Positions 1-7,487 of a stretch of 64,000 nucleotides of DNA are shown here, in pieces (the stretch's first letter is position 1; every line of letters starts with the position of its first letter). The notes below the pieces were generated by a model. It made no database searches. It saw only the letters and a list, made by a program, of their open reading frames with translations, and was not told where the DNA came from. This DNA is from Novosphingobium sp. (GTDB lineage: Bacteria; Pseudomonadota; Alphaproteobacteria; Sphingomonadales; Sphingomonadaceae). The stretch covers positions 1 to 64,000 of the forward strand of contig NZ_JAPZQX010000010.1 in the NCBI RefSeq assembly GCF_027531025.1. Reading direction: 5' to 3'. The position numbers and the translations under genes were made by a program.

Positions 1-64
1 GATCGCCGTCCTTGCTCAGCCGCTCCAGGTGCTCCGCCAGCGAAAACAGGCTGCGTGGGTGCAT
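1..64 (-). CDS. N-terminus of a probable IS5-type transposase (partial)
   Basis: Only the first 21 codons are inside the window, read leftward from an ATG preceded by a good GGAGAG ribosome site five bases upstream. The peptide starts MHPRSLFSLAEHLERLSKDG. The phrase LAEHLERLSKDGD resembles the N-terminus of a group of IS5-family transposases as I remember them, which would make this the start of an insertion sequence in the element. The identification rests on a short match from memory; that a gene starts here is better supported than its family. Confidence 0.4.
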   Translation of the reverse strand, partial: MHPRSLFSLAEHLERLSKDGD

Positions 65-136
65 CGAAACTCTCCGTCCAATGCACCGAGTGAATCACAG
101 GAAAGGCCTCAAAGCGAGGGGTTTTTGCGGGTGTCC

Positions 137-157
137 AGCTCCCTTCGGGGGGCTTTT
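137..157 (+). terminator. Hairpin with T-run
   Basis: A 7-bp stem (AGCTCCC / GGGGGCT, one G-T pair) closes a TTCG tetraloop and is followed by TTTT, the form of an intrinsic terminator reading rightward. No rightward gene precedes it in the window. The remaining bases between the transposase start and the antitoxin gene show nothing else apart from the palindrome next to the antitoxin. Confidence 0.4.
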
Positions 158-314
158 CGCGTTTGTGGCCCACTGTAAGCACTGTGGAAGCAAGGCGGCT
201 CAAAGTTCTGCGTGATTGGGCGTGGTTCGAGGCCCGCAGGACTTCGCAATGCTACCGACCTTCTGGGTGTTTGCCGGCAAAAGAATTTGTGGCGGGGTAT
301 TCTCGGTCATGGTA

Positions 315-328
315 GGTTACATGTAACC
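315..328. promoter_or_regulatory. Perfect palindrome before the antitoxin gene, candidate operator
   Basis: GGTTACATGTAACC is a perfect 14-bp palindrome 17 bases upstream of the antitoxin start codon and just before its GAGGAGG ribosome site. Type II toxin-antitoxin operons are normally repressed by the antitoxin or the complex binding a palindrome in this position. Binding is inferred from position and symmetry only. Confidence 0.45.
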
Positions 329-345
329 AGATAGAGGAGGCGACC

Positions 346-576
346 ATGGTCGCAGCAGCAACAACACCTCCACGTTCATCAAAGTCCAAGGTTCAGGCTT
401 ATCGTGCGCGTTTGCGCAGTATGGGGCTTCGTCCAATCCAGATCTGGGTTCCCGATGTGCGGGCTGCCAGCTTCAAGAACGAGGCGCACCGGCAAGCTCT
501 GGCTGTTGCAAAGAGCGCGCATGCTGCGGAGGACCAAGCTTTTGTCGACGCCATCTCCGACTGGGATGACGCATGA
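346..576 (+). CDS. MazE-family antitoxin (DUF3018 type)
   Basis: A 76-residue protein whose body (SKVQAYRARLRSMGLRPIQI followed by WVPD) matches the DUF3018 group of MazE-like antitoxins: a basic helical N-terminus for DNA binding, the WVPD turn, then an acidic C-terminus (DWDDA) of the kind that plugs a MazF active site. GAGGAGG is well placed before the ATG. The stop codon overlaps the start of the toxin gene (ATGA), so the pair is translationally coupled. In the family the antitoxin neutralises the toxin and represses the operon. Its place on an integrated element suggests a role in keeping the element in the cell. Confidence 0.85.
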   Translation: MVAAATTPPRSSKSKVQAYRARLRSMGLRPIQIWVPDVRAASFKNEAHRQALAVAKSAHAAEDQAFVDAISDWDDA

Positions 577-926
577 AACGGGGTGAGATTTGGACAGCAT
601 CAGGCGGCGCAGATTATGCGAGTAAACCCAGGCCAGTTGTCATCATCCAAGACGACGTGTTCGATGGCACCGGTTCTGTAACGATCTGTCCGCTGACGAC
701 TGATCCAACTGATGCACCTCTGTTCCGCCTCGCCATCGAGCCAAAAGACCGCAACGGACTAAAGTCAGCAAGCCGTATCATGGTCGACAAGGTGACCACC
801 GTTCCCAAATCCAAATTAGGCGAACGCGTGGGCCGCATTGAAGATGAGGACATTGTCCGCCTCAATCAGGCATTGATGGTGTTCCTGGGTCTGGCTGTAA
901 CTCCCAAGTCCGGCTCGCGTAGCTGA
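573..926 (+). CDS. MazF/PemK-family toxin, endoribonuclease
   Basis: A 117-residue protein starting MKRGEIW, the standard MazF/PemK opening, followed by KPRPVVIIQDD and the strand TICPLTTD, both typical of the SH3-like MazF fold. Family members cut mRNA at short sequence motifs and stop growth when the unstable antitoxin is lost. The conserved Arg in the RPVVI strand and the Thr in PLTTD, which form the cleavage site in MazF, are present, so it looks intact. It overlaps the antitoxin stop codon by four bases. The cleavage sequence cannot be predicted. Confidence 0.9.
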   Translation: MKRGEIWTASGGADYASKPRPVVIIQDDVFDGTGSVTICPLTTDPTDAPLFRLAIEPKDRNGLKSASRIMVDKVTTVPKSKLGERVGRIEDEDIVRLNQALMVFLGLAVTPKSGSRS

Positions 927-1018
927 TCACAATCCCGTGGATGGTTGTGATTGCGCAATCTTGCGTAAACCGCAACGCGCGAACATAGTGGCAACATTCT
1001 CGAATCGCGGATGGACCA

Positions 1019-1696
1019 ATGCGCTTGCTGACCAAGGAGTTTTATACCCTCGCTGAGCTGCAGGCCGCATGGGATATGCCTGATCAGGATATGCATTACC
1101 TGATAGCCACAAGTAGGCTGAAGTTGTCGATCGTGGTTTATTCGCAGACTTTGGTGACATTGCCGTCAGGTCCGCACCTTCCGACCGATGCAAAGCGGCA
1201 AGTCTACAGTGGCATGCTTGATCTAAACCCATCCGATGCCGTTACGATACTGCGTCAAGGTGAGGCGACGATTGCATGCTTTAGCTTGCCGGACGGGCAG
1301 GCAGGGCATTTCCCCTATTTCTTCCGCGAACAGACTGTCACCAGGGTGGAGGAGCTGATGGTCCGCCATACTGAGCGGGAGCGGGTTGAGCGGCAATGGC
1401 TTGCATCCCGCGCTTCGGATGGTCCGGGCATCTTTGGGCATTCGGCCGACTACCGCTCGGTGCACATGCGTGATGCCAAGTTTACGCTGGGTCCAAAACA
1501 GGCCGGCGTCATAGAACAACTTCACCGTGCCCATATGCTGGGACAGCCATGGTGCTCCGGCCGCGACTTGCTTGATCATGTGGGGTCTGAAGGCGACAGG
1601 CTTCGCGATTTGTTCAAATCAAAATCGACCTGGTCTTCGCTTATTTTGTCAGATGGCCGCGGACTTTATCGCCTCGCGATCCCCACCCAGCAGTAA
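1019..1696 (+). CDS. Hypothetical protein, 225 residues
   Basis: A complete reading frame with an ATG start and only a weak GGATGG ribosome site. I recognise no family. It has no membrane segment or signal peptide. The N-terminus (FYTLAELQAAWDMPDQDMHY) resembles the helix-turn-helix style openings of element-borne regulators, where a protein chooses among alternative partners, but this is only a likeness. The middle is rich in charged residues (VRHTERERVERQW). It lies between the toxin-antitoxin pair and the phased repeat array on the same strand as the replication genes, so it is probably element cargo or a replication accessory. Confidence 0.6.
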   Translation: MRLLTKEFYTLAELQAAWDMPDQDMHYLIATSRLKLSIVVYSQTLVTLPSGPHLPTDAKRQVYSGMLDLNPSDAVTILRQGEATIACFSLPDGQAGHFPYFFREQTVTRVEELMVRHTERERVERQWLASRASDGPGIFGHSADYRSVHMRDAKFTLGPKQAGVIEQLHRAHMLGQPWCSGRDLLDHVGSEGDRLRDLFKSKSTWSSLILSDGRGLYRLAIPTQQ

Positions 1697-1762
1697 CTCA
1701 CCCGATCCCACGGATTTGCGCGCTGTGAATCGGTAAAATCGCGCGTGGTGTTGAGTGGCCGC

Positions 1763-1866
1763 ATCCCACTCTATCCCACCTCGATCCCCTGCTATCCCCC
1801 ACCCATCCCCCAGTGATCCCCCAGCACAATCTGCATTTGATCCCCATCCCAGGGCCACGACATCCC
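1763..1866. repeat. Helically phased ATCCC repeat array
   Basis: ATCCC occurs nine times, starting at 1763, 1773, 1784, 1794, 1805, 1816, 1840, 1846 and 1862. The first six are spaced 10, 11, 10, 11 and 11 bases, one per helical turn, so all six lie on one face of the DNA. The block sits directly upstream of the AlpA-like regulator and the replication operon. The spacing is not a multiple of three, which argues against a coding origin. Candidates are binding sites for a multimeric regulator or replication protein, or a bend-forming element. Confidence 0.6.
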
Positions 1867-1925
1867 CCAGTCTGAACCGGCACCTCCCGAGCGGGCCCAC
1901 CTTACGGCCCGCAAGGAGACTATGC

Positions 1926-2147
1926 ATGACGACCAGACATCTTAGCCAAAGTGATCTTTCTGATCGCTGGACCATCAGCCCGCGGACCCTCGAGCGTTGG
2001 CGCTGGGCCGGCTGTGGCCCACGCTACCTCAAGATAGGCGGCCGGGTCGTTTATCGCCTCGAGGACATCGAGGCCTACGAGAACACCCAGGCATTCAACA
2101 ATACGGCCGAGTTTGCCGCAGCGCGGGGAGGCGTCCATGGCCGTTGA
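1926..2147 (+). CDS. AlpA/MerR-type helix-turn-helix regulator or excisionase
   Basis: A 73-residue protein. The start is taken at the ATG seven bases after AAGGAG, giving MTTRHLSQSDLSDRWTISPR; an upstream in-frame start would translate the ATCCC array. The layout is that of a small winged-helix protein of the AlpA/excisionase group: LSQSDLSDRW (first helix), ISPRTLERWRWAG (recognition helix), YLKIGGRVVYRLEDIEAYE (wing and closing helix). Such proteins control integrase or replication genes, or assist excision, in P4-like elements. It overlaps the next gene by 11 bases, so it is the first gene of a three-gene operon with the primase. Confidence 0.8.
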   Translation: MTTRHLSQSDLSDRWTISPRTLERWRWAGCGPRYLKIGGRVVYRLEDIEAYENTQAFNNTAEFAAARGGVHGR

Positions 2148-2607
2148 AGTCCCGCTTCTGACTGTGCCTGACACGGTGCTAACAGAGGTTGAAGAACATG
2201 GGCGGCATCTGGCGCCGATTATGCAGGCTGTGCGTGACTTTGGCGTCAGCATGATCTTCGTGCCCCAAGGCATCAAGGACCACCACGAGGCCCTGCCTGC
2301 AGTTCTCGCCGAACCATTCATCGCGCTCATCGGCGATGACATGTACCAGGCGCTGGGGCCGAAGGCGTTCGGCAAGAAGATGCTGACCCGGTTGATCCGC
2401 AAGGCTGACGTTGCCGCCATTGTTGCCAGCGAGGCCGTCTACGAGGTCTATGACCAGATGAGCCAGCAGGCCGCACTGGCCCGGCGCAATGTGTTGATCA
2501 TCGAGACGCTCCCGAACTGCGAACTCGAATGGGTGGCGGCCTTGCGTAAAGTCCACCCCAAACTTCCGACCACCCTGTGCACCGTCAAGCCGGAGGTCCA
2601 ATGCTGA
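2137..2607 (+). CDS. Hypothetical protein in the replication operon
   Basis: A 156-residue protein; the start is placed at the ATG preceded by GGGGAG, inside the end of the regulator gene. No family is recognised. It is soluble, with a central segment (EPFIALIGDDMYQALGPKAF) and a later hydrophobic strand NVLIIETLP that suggests an alpha/beta fold, and a repeated mention of query-like positions is absent, so no catalytic motif can be named. It overlaps both its neighbours (11 bases upstream, 7 downstream), so it is co-translated with the AlpA-like regulator and the primase-helicase and is probably a replication or regulatory partner. Confidence 0.65.
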   Translation: MAVEVPLLTVPDTVLTEVEEHGRHLAPIMQAVRDFGVSMIFVPQGIKDHHEALPAVLAEPFIALIGDDMYQALGPKAFGKKMLTRLIRKADVAAIVASEAVYEVYDQMSQQAALARRNVLIIETLPNCELEWVAALRKVHPKLPTTLCTVKPEVQC

Positions 2608-5069
2608 AGGAGGCATCCAACAACAGAACCCACCGTCCGGTCATTCATGGCGGCATCGCCACCACCGCTCGCCTGCTGGGCGAGCGGATGGAGGATTTGG
2701 CATTGCACCTGCTTGGTGCGCCCAACAAGAAGCTCTCGACCCGTGATGAACTGCGCTTTGGCAACAATGGCAGCACCAGCGTCAATATCGGCGGGGCTGA
2801 GCCCGGTGTCTGGTACGATCACGAGGCGGCCACGGGCGGCGGGGCACTCGAGCTCATCCAGCATGTGCACCACTGCGATCTCAAGGTGGCCTGTGCATGG
2901 GCAGATGACTGGCTGGGGCTGGTGCCCCTGCCAGCGCCTTCCGCGCCGGTGAAGCCCAAAACCAGAATGCCCAAGGCAGAGCCAGTGCCCGCAGTGGATG
3001 TCGATCTTCCTGCGCCTCCGCCGGCCGAGCCGCCATCAGAGCCGACACAGTTTGCAGCCAAGGTCGCCAACATCATCGTGCAGTCAGGCCCAGCGCAGGG
3101 AACGCCTGCAGAGGTCTATCTGCGCAGCCGCGGGATCACGATGCCGCTGCCACAGTCGATCTGCTACCGTGAGGGAGCGATGCGCCAGTATGGTGCGCTG
3201 GTTGGCCTTGCGACTGACGATGCCGGCGAGGTCCTCGCCGTCCAGCAGGTCTATCTCACGGCCACTGGCGAGAAGGCGCCGGTGAATCCTGCCAAACGGA
3301 CAAACAAGGCCGTGGATGGCTGGGCTGAGCGATCAGCGGTCAGGGTGCCGGGCAGGGCGCCGATCATTCTGTGCGAAGGCATCGAGACCGCCCTATCTAT
3401 CGCGCAGGCGACAGGGCAGGAAACCTGGGCCTGTCTCGGCATTGGCAATATGGCAAAGGCGCCACTGCCGGATGGCGCGGAAGTGATCATTGCGCGCGAC
3501 GGGGATATCCCCGGCAGCCCGGCCGATGGGCAGGTCGAACGCGCCCTTGCGACCCTCAAGGATCGCGGGTTCATCGCCTTGCTGGCCACCCCGCCGCAGG
3601 ATCAGGACTTCAACGATGTGCTGCAGGGTGAAGGCGAAGAAGCCGTGCGCATGGCGATTGTTGAGGCGGTGCCCCCTGATGCCTTTGGCAAGACCGGCAC
3701 GAAAGAGGTCTATATCGGATCGGACGTCGAACTCGCCCAGCGGGTGAGGGAAGATCTGACCGAACGGCTTGGACGCATCGTCCATGCCGAAGGGGCCTTC
3801 TGGCATTACGAGCGCACCCACTGGAAACCGGTCCCCGATCGGCTGCAGCGCGTTACGGTCCATCGTTATGACGGGGCAGAATACAAGACCCCAAGCGGGG
3901 AGCCGTCAAGGGTAAAGCTCGGCAAGGGCCGGATCGATTCCATCCTCAATGAATGCGCCACGCTGTGTTCCGAGCCCGACTTCTTCAGCAGCCGACCCAT
4001 CGGGATCAACTGTGCATCAGGGTTCATCCAATTCGATGGCAAGGGCGCGCCGACACTGGTGCCGCATAGCCAGTTCATGCGCTGCCGGCACACCCTGCCG
4101 GGCCAATGGCAGCTCGGAAATTGTGCGGAGCCTCCAGAGGGCAGTCTGCTCGCCAAGCTGCTGGGCGGGGCATTTCTGGGTGATCCGGAGGCGGACGCGA
4201 AGGTCACATTGCTGGCCGAGGTCTGCGGGGCTGCGGCTCTGGGCTATGCAACCCATCTCATCCAGCCCAAGGCGGTGATCCTCTATGGCCAGACGGCGGA
4301 GAACGGCAAAAGCCAGATCCTCGATCTCGCCCGCGGGCTGCTGCCAGCCAACGCCATCTGCTCGGTCCCAGCTGCGCGCATGGGCGATGAGCGTCATGTC
4401 ATCGGGCTGGTTGGGAAGCTTCTCAACGCCACCGACGAGCTCTCCTCGGCGGCCGTCGCTTCCGACACGTTCAAGTCGATCGTGACCGGCGAGCCCATTG
4501 AAGGGCGTGACGTCTACAAGAGCCGGATCGAGTTCCGCTCGATTGCGCAAAACCTGTTCGCGACGAACAACCTGCCGGCCTTCCAGGGCGGGATTGATCG
4601 CGGCGTGCAGCGGCGTTTGCTGGTGATCCCGTTCAACCGCACGATCCCCAAGGAGGAGCGGATCGAGAACATTGGCCAACGCGTTGCCCGGGAGGAGGCC
4701 GATCTGCTGCTCGCCTGGGTGGTGGCTGGTGCATCGCGGCTCGTGGCGCACCGGAACTTCTCAATTCCCCAATCCTGTTCTCAGGCTCTGACCGAATGGA
4801 TCTTCGGCGCGGATCCCGTGCTCGCCTGGCTCGATGAATGCACCGAGGTGTTCCCGTTCGGCCCCGGCAGCCCCTATCTTACCACGAGGTCTGCTTACTC
4901 CTCGTTCCAGAACTGGGCGGTCACGGAAGGGTTCAAGGGGGACAAGCTACCAGCGATCAACGGATTCGTGCAGCGTATTCAGGCCAATGTGTCGGGGATC
5001 GGCTACAAGCGGACCAGCGTCGGCCGGGTGTTCATGGGGCTCAGGATCAAGACTACGCATGGGGCGTAA
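2601..5069 (+). CDS. P4-type primase-helicase (Toprim domain plus SF3 helicase)
   Basis: An 822-residue replication protein. The start is the ATG after CGGAGG that overlaps the previous gene's stop; an earlier in-frame start lacks such a site. Residues about 1-120 form a primase-like N-terminal domain, about 250-350 a Toprim-like nucleotidyl transfer domain (IILCEGIETALSIAQATG, then IARDGD as the metal-binding acidic pair), and about 500-760 a superfamily 3 helicase of the P4/D5 type with Walker A GQTAENGKSQ and the sensor-like LFATNNLPAF. P4-family enzymes prime and unwind DNA and also bind origin repeats. A large inverted-repeat structure immediately follows the gene and is its likely target. 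Confidence 0.85.
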   Translation: MLKEASNNRTHRPVIHGGIATTARLLGERMEDLALHLLGAPNKKLSTRDELRFGNNGSTSVNIGGAEPGVWYDHEAATGGGALELIQHVHHCDLKVACAWADDWLGLVPLPAPSAPVKPKTRMPKAEPVPAVDVDLPAPPPAEPPSEPTQFAAKVANIIVQSGPAQGTPAEVYLRSRGITMPLPQSICYREGAMRQYGALVGLATDDAGEVLAVQQVYLTATGEKAPVNPAKRTNKAVDGWAERSAVRVPGRAPIILCEGIETALSIAQATGQETWACLGIGNMAKAPLPDGAEVIIARDGDIPGSPADGQVERALATLKDRGFIALLATPPQDQDFNDVLQGEGEEAVRMAIVEAVPPDAFGKTGTKEVYIGSDVELAQRVREDLTERLGRIVHAEGAFWHYERTHWKPVPDRLQRVTVHRYDGAEYKTPSGEPSRVKLGKGRIDSILNECATLCSEPDFFSSRPIGINCASGFIQFDGKGAPTLVPHSQFMRCRHTLPGQWQLGNCAEPPEGSLLAKLLGGAFLGDPEADAKVTLLAEVCGAAALGYATHLIQPKAVILYGQTAENGKSQILDLARGLLPANAICSVPAARMGDERHVIGLVGKLLNATDELSSAAVASDTFKSIVTGEPIEGRDVYKSRIEFRSIAQNLFATNNLPAFQGGIDRGVQRRLLVIPFNRTIPKEERIENIGQRVAREEADLLLAWVVAGASRLVAHRNFSIPQSCSQALTEWIFGADPVLAWLDECTEVFPFGPGSPYLTTRSAYSSFQNWAVTEGFKGDKLPAINGFVQRIQANVSGIGYKRTSVGRVFMGLRIKTTHGA

Positions 5070-5071
5070 TC

Positions 5072-5298
5072 CATGACGCACCTGTGTCGCGAAAATGACG
5101 GGTTATGACCCCTAAGTGCATGATAATGAACAGATGACGCACCGACCCCCTAACCTTTTTATATACAGGGGAAATAAACATCATTTTTATCCATCCCTCG
5201 CCCGCACATGTAATGGTTAGGGGGTGGGTGCGTCATCTGTTCATTTACAACAATTTGCACCCCAAAACCCGTCATTCTAGCGACACAAGTGCGTCATG
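5072..5298. other. Candidate replication origin: nested dyad with four ATGACGCAC boxes
   Basis: Two inverted-repeat pairs share one centre at 5185. The inner arms (5125-5155 and 5215-5245) are 31 bases with one mismatch; the outer arms (5072-5103 and 5267-5298) are 32 bases with three or four. Each arm holds an ATGACGCAC box, so there are four. The middle is A+T-rich (TTTTTATATACAGG, ATAAACATCATTTTTAT), as expected for an unwinding region. The inner arms contain TGAACAGA, which agrees with the iteron GGTGAACAG(A/T) bound by phage P4 alpha protein. Origin function is inference from structure and from the primase-helicase next door. The 215 bases after it, up to the tail-fibre fragment, show no gene. 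Confidence 0.65.
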
Positions 5299-5513
5299 AA
5301 GTCCTGCGTCCGCCCGCGCAGCCCCACGCGAGATGGAGGGGGGAGGGTAAAAGCGTACGGGTTCGAGATGGGAAACCGCGTTCGATCCAAAGTTCACGCA
5401 CCCGCGAATTAGCGACCGGGGGTCAAAAATACGAAATGGCGTAAATACAGATGCTTGATTCAAGTGGCGCGTCTGATTTTGTGCACAAATTGCAATGCGT
5501 GTGTTGACGGTAA

Positions 5514-6188
5514 GTGATCCCGTTACGACCCGGCTCGCCGCGCGACGGCTGCATAACCTCCAGTGGGTCGATCACTGGATCATCGGGTTCTTGCACCGGC
5601 AATGCTGCGACGGCGACCAGATGGGCAACTGGGCGCACCATTGCGCTGACAGGAGATGTAAGCGGCACCAGTGCGGCATTCGACGGATCTGCTGCCTTGT
5701 CGTTCGCGGCAACTCTCGCCAACAGCGGCGTGACAGCCGGCACTTACACCAAGGTAACGGTAGATGCGAAAGGTCGGGTGACAACGGGCGCGTCGCTTGC
5801 TTCGGCAGATGTAACCGGAGCCCTGGGCTATACCCCTGCCAACAAGGCTGGAGAGAGCTTTGCCGGTTCGATCTCGGTGACGGGCACGATCACCGCTACC
5901 GGCGACATCACGGCCTATTCTGATGCCCGACTCAAGACGAACGTTGAGACGATCTCTGACGCTCTGGCACTGGTCCGCAAGCTTCGCGGGGTAACCTTCA
6001 CTCGCCTCGATACGGGTAGCCGCGGGATCGGCGTCGTTGCCCAGGAATTGGCAGCGGTTGTGCCCGAGGTGGTTATGACCCACGAAGATGGGCTGCTGTC
6101 TGTCGCCTATGGCAATCTTGTTGGCGTGCTGATCGAAGCTGTGAAGGAGCTCTCTGGCAAGGTTGAGCGGCTTGAGGGCCGCGCATGA
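5514..6188 (+). pseudogene. C-terminal part of a phage tail fibre with S74 chaperone domain
   Basis: About 225 residues that look like the end of a tail fibre or tail spike. The first part has collagen-poor beta repeats typical of fibre shafts (GNAATATRWATGRTIALTGD, ANSGVTAGTYTKVTVDAKGR, DVTGALGYTPANKAG). The end is a peptidase S74 intramolecular chaperone domain (YSDARLKTNVETI, GIGVVAQELAAVVPEVV, VAYGNLVGVLIEAVKEL) that trimerises the fibre and then cuts itself off; the serine in YSDARLK and the lysine needed for cleavage are present. The shaft and virion-attachment N-terminus are missing and there is no convincing start codon or ribosome site, so this is a 5'-truncated remnant of a prophage gene. 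Confidence 0.75.
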
Positions 6189-6274
6189 CGCTGAAGAGTT
6201 CACGGCCGATTTCGCTTGGTAACGGCGTGGTTGAACTGGGCCGCACATCGACCACCTGCAAGTGGCTGACCTGA
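6185..6274 (+). pseudogene. Truncated small phage tail-associated gene
   Basis: A 29-codon frame whose ATG overlaps the fibre stop (ATGA). It begins MTLKSSRPISLGNGVVELGR, like small proteins that often follow tail fibres in alphaproteobacterial phages and continue well past this length. The frame changes character after GRTSTT and stops 11 bases before the insertion sequence, so the 3' part appears lost, perhaps through the same event that placed the element here. Confidence 0.45.
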
Positions 6275-6349
6275 GCCCGGCAAACTGGTCCGTTTTAAGT
6301 GAGAAATTCCCGGTTAGGTTTGGCAGTTGCCGAACGAGGGAGTTTCGGG

Positions 6350-6616
6350 ATGAAGAAGTCGCGTTTTAGTGAGCAGCAGATCGCCTTCATATTGAAGCAG
6401 GCGGAGGATGGAACAACGGTCGAGGAGGTCTGCCGCAAGGCAGGGATCTCGATCCAGACGTACTACCGATGGCGAAGCAAGTATGGCGGACTGATGCCGT
6501 CGGAGATGAAGCGCTTGAAGCAGCTTGAAGAGGAAAACATCCGGCTCAAACGCCTGGTGGCGAACCTCAGCCTCGACAAGGAGATGCTGCAGGATGTCAT
6601 CAAGCGAAAGCTGTAA
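6350..6616 (+). CDS. IS3-family transposase OrfA
   Basis: An 88-residue helix-turn-helix protein. The start is taken at MKKSRFSEQQIAFILKQAE, the usual IS407-group opening, rather than an earlier in-frame codon inside the terminal repeat. Residues 1-50 form the helix-turn-helix (EEVCRKAGISIQTYYRWRSK); residues 55-88 are a leucine zipper (LKQLEEENIRLKRLVANLSL) used to oligomerise. It binds the terminal repeats. The OrfB frame opens upstream in the -1 phase around the GCGAAAGC stretch, so an OrfAB fusion transposase can be made by ribosomal frameshifting there. Confidence 0.9.
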   Translation: MKKSRFSEQQIAFILKQAEDGTTVEEVCRKAGISIQTYYRWRSKYGGLMPSEMKRLKQLEEENIRLKRLVANLSLDKEMLQDVIKRKL

Positions 6617-6648
6617 GGCCTGATCGGGCCCGTGAACTGGTAGGCTAC

Positions 6649-7449
6649 ATGCAGGCCAGTTACGGTGTCTCCGAGCGGCGGGCATGTGACGTGTTCCCGA
6701 CCAATAGGGCAACTGTCCGATACAAATCCCGCCGCCCCGATCAGGCCAGTCTCGAAATGCGGATCAAGGACCTTGCCGCGACAAGGGTGCGCTATGGCTA
6801 TCGGCGCATTCATGTCCTGCTGCGGAGAGAAGGGTGGCAGATCAACCACAAAAAGACCCGACGGATCTATCGGGAACTGGGCCTGCAACTGCGCAACAAG
6901 ACGCCCAAGCGCAAGGTCAAGGCAAAGCTGCGGGAAGACCGAGTTCCGGCAACGGCGGCCAACGATTGCTGGTCGATGGACTTCCTCTCCGACCAGTTGT
7001 TCGATGGCCGGAAGATCCGGGTTCTGTCGATAATCGACAACTACACCCGCCTGTCTCCGGCGCTCGACGTTCGCCTGAGCTACCGCGGCAGCGACGTAGT
7101 CGATACGCTGGAGCGCATCGCTGTCCAGTATGGGCGGCCAAAGCGCATCAGGGTCGATCAAGGTCCCGAGTTCATCTCGAAGGATCTCGACCTATGGGCC
7201 TACCAGCATGATGTTGTGCTGGACTTCAGTCGACCGGGTAAACCAACCGACAATGCCTTTGCGGAGTCGTTCAACGGCCGGGTCAGGGCCGAGTGCCTCA
7301 ACGCAAACTGGTTCTTGAGCCTGGCCGATGCTCGGCATAAATGTGAGGCGTGGCGGCAGGATTACAACCATGTCCGCCCGCACAGTTCCCTCGGCAACCA
7401 AACCCCGGCGGAGCGCGCTTTTGCATCAGGGCAGGCTAGCCTGCCCTGA
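6649..7449 (+). CDS. IS3-family transposase OrfB, DDE catalytic subunit
   Basis: A 266-residue integrase-fold protein with the catalytic triad: Asp in CWSMDFLSD, Asp in RIRVDQGPEF and Glu in NAFAESFNGRVR, followed by HVRPHSSLGNQTP, the IS3 signature. The frame continues upstream of the first ATG, reading KAVRPDRARELVGYM, and overlaps OrfA, so the natural product probably starts by frameshift from OrfA or at an upstream codon. Coordinates give the first ATG. The reading frame is intact and the enzyme is probably active. Its last codons lie inside a 38-base perfect palindrome. Confidence 0.9.
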   Translation: MQASYGVSERRACDVFPTNRATVRYKSRRPDQASLEMRIKDLAATRVRYGYRRIHVLLRREGWQINHKKTRRIYRELGLQLRNKTPKRKVKAKLREDRVPATAANDCWSMDFLSDQLFDGRKIRVLSIIDNYTRLSPALDVRLSYRGSDVVDTLERIAVQYGRPKRIRVDQGPEFISKDLDLWAYQHDVVLDFSRPGKPTDNAFAESFNGRVRAECLNANWFLSLADARHKCEAWRQDYNHVRPHSSLGNQTPAERAFASGQASLP

Positions 7450-7456
7450 TGCAAAA
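7419..7456. terminator. 38-base perfect palindrome over the transposase 3' end
   Basis: A 19-bp perfect inverted repeat (arms TTTTGCATCAGGGCAGGCT and its complement, no unpaired loop bases) covers the last ten codons of OrfB and ends in AAAA, so each strand reads a stem followed by a T-run. It can act as a bidirectional intrinsic terminator and protect the transposase from outside transcription. In the RNA the central four bases would form the loop. Confidence 0.7.
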
Positions 7457-7487
7457 AGAGCCGGTCTTTCTCGCAATGACCGGACCA

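Larger units (their letters stand above)
6286..7487 (+). mobile_element. IS3-family insertion sequence, IS407-like group
   Basis: A 1202-base element with imperfect terminal inverted repeats that begin TGGTCCG at the left and end CGGACCA at the right and agree over about 28 bases with several mismatches (the block GAGAAA is shared further in). It carries the two overlapping frames of an IS3-family transposase. No direct target duplication is seen (AAAC on the left, GAGA on the right), so it may have moved by recombination or deletion next to one end may have removed the copy. It interrupts the prophage tail remnant. Confidence 0.85.

Noticed and set aside
12..215. A 67-codon frame at the left edge
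   Set aside because: No ribosome site, and it runs through a terminator-like hairpin and the upstream region of the leftward gene.
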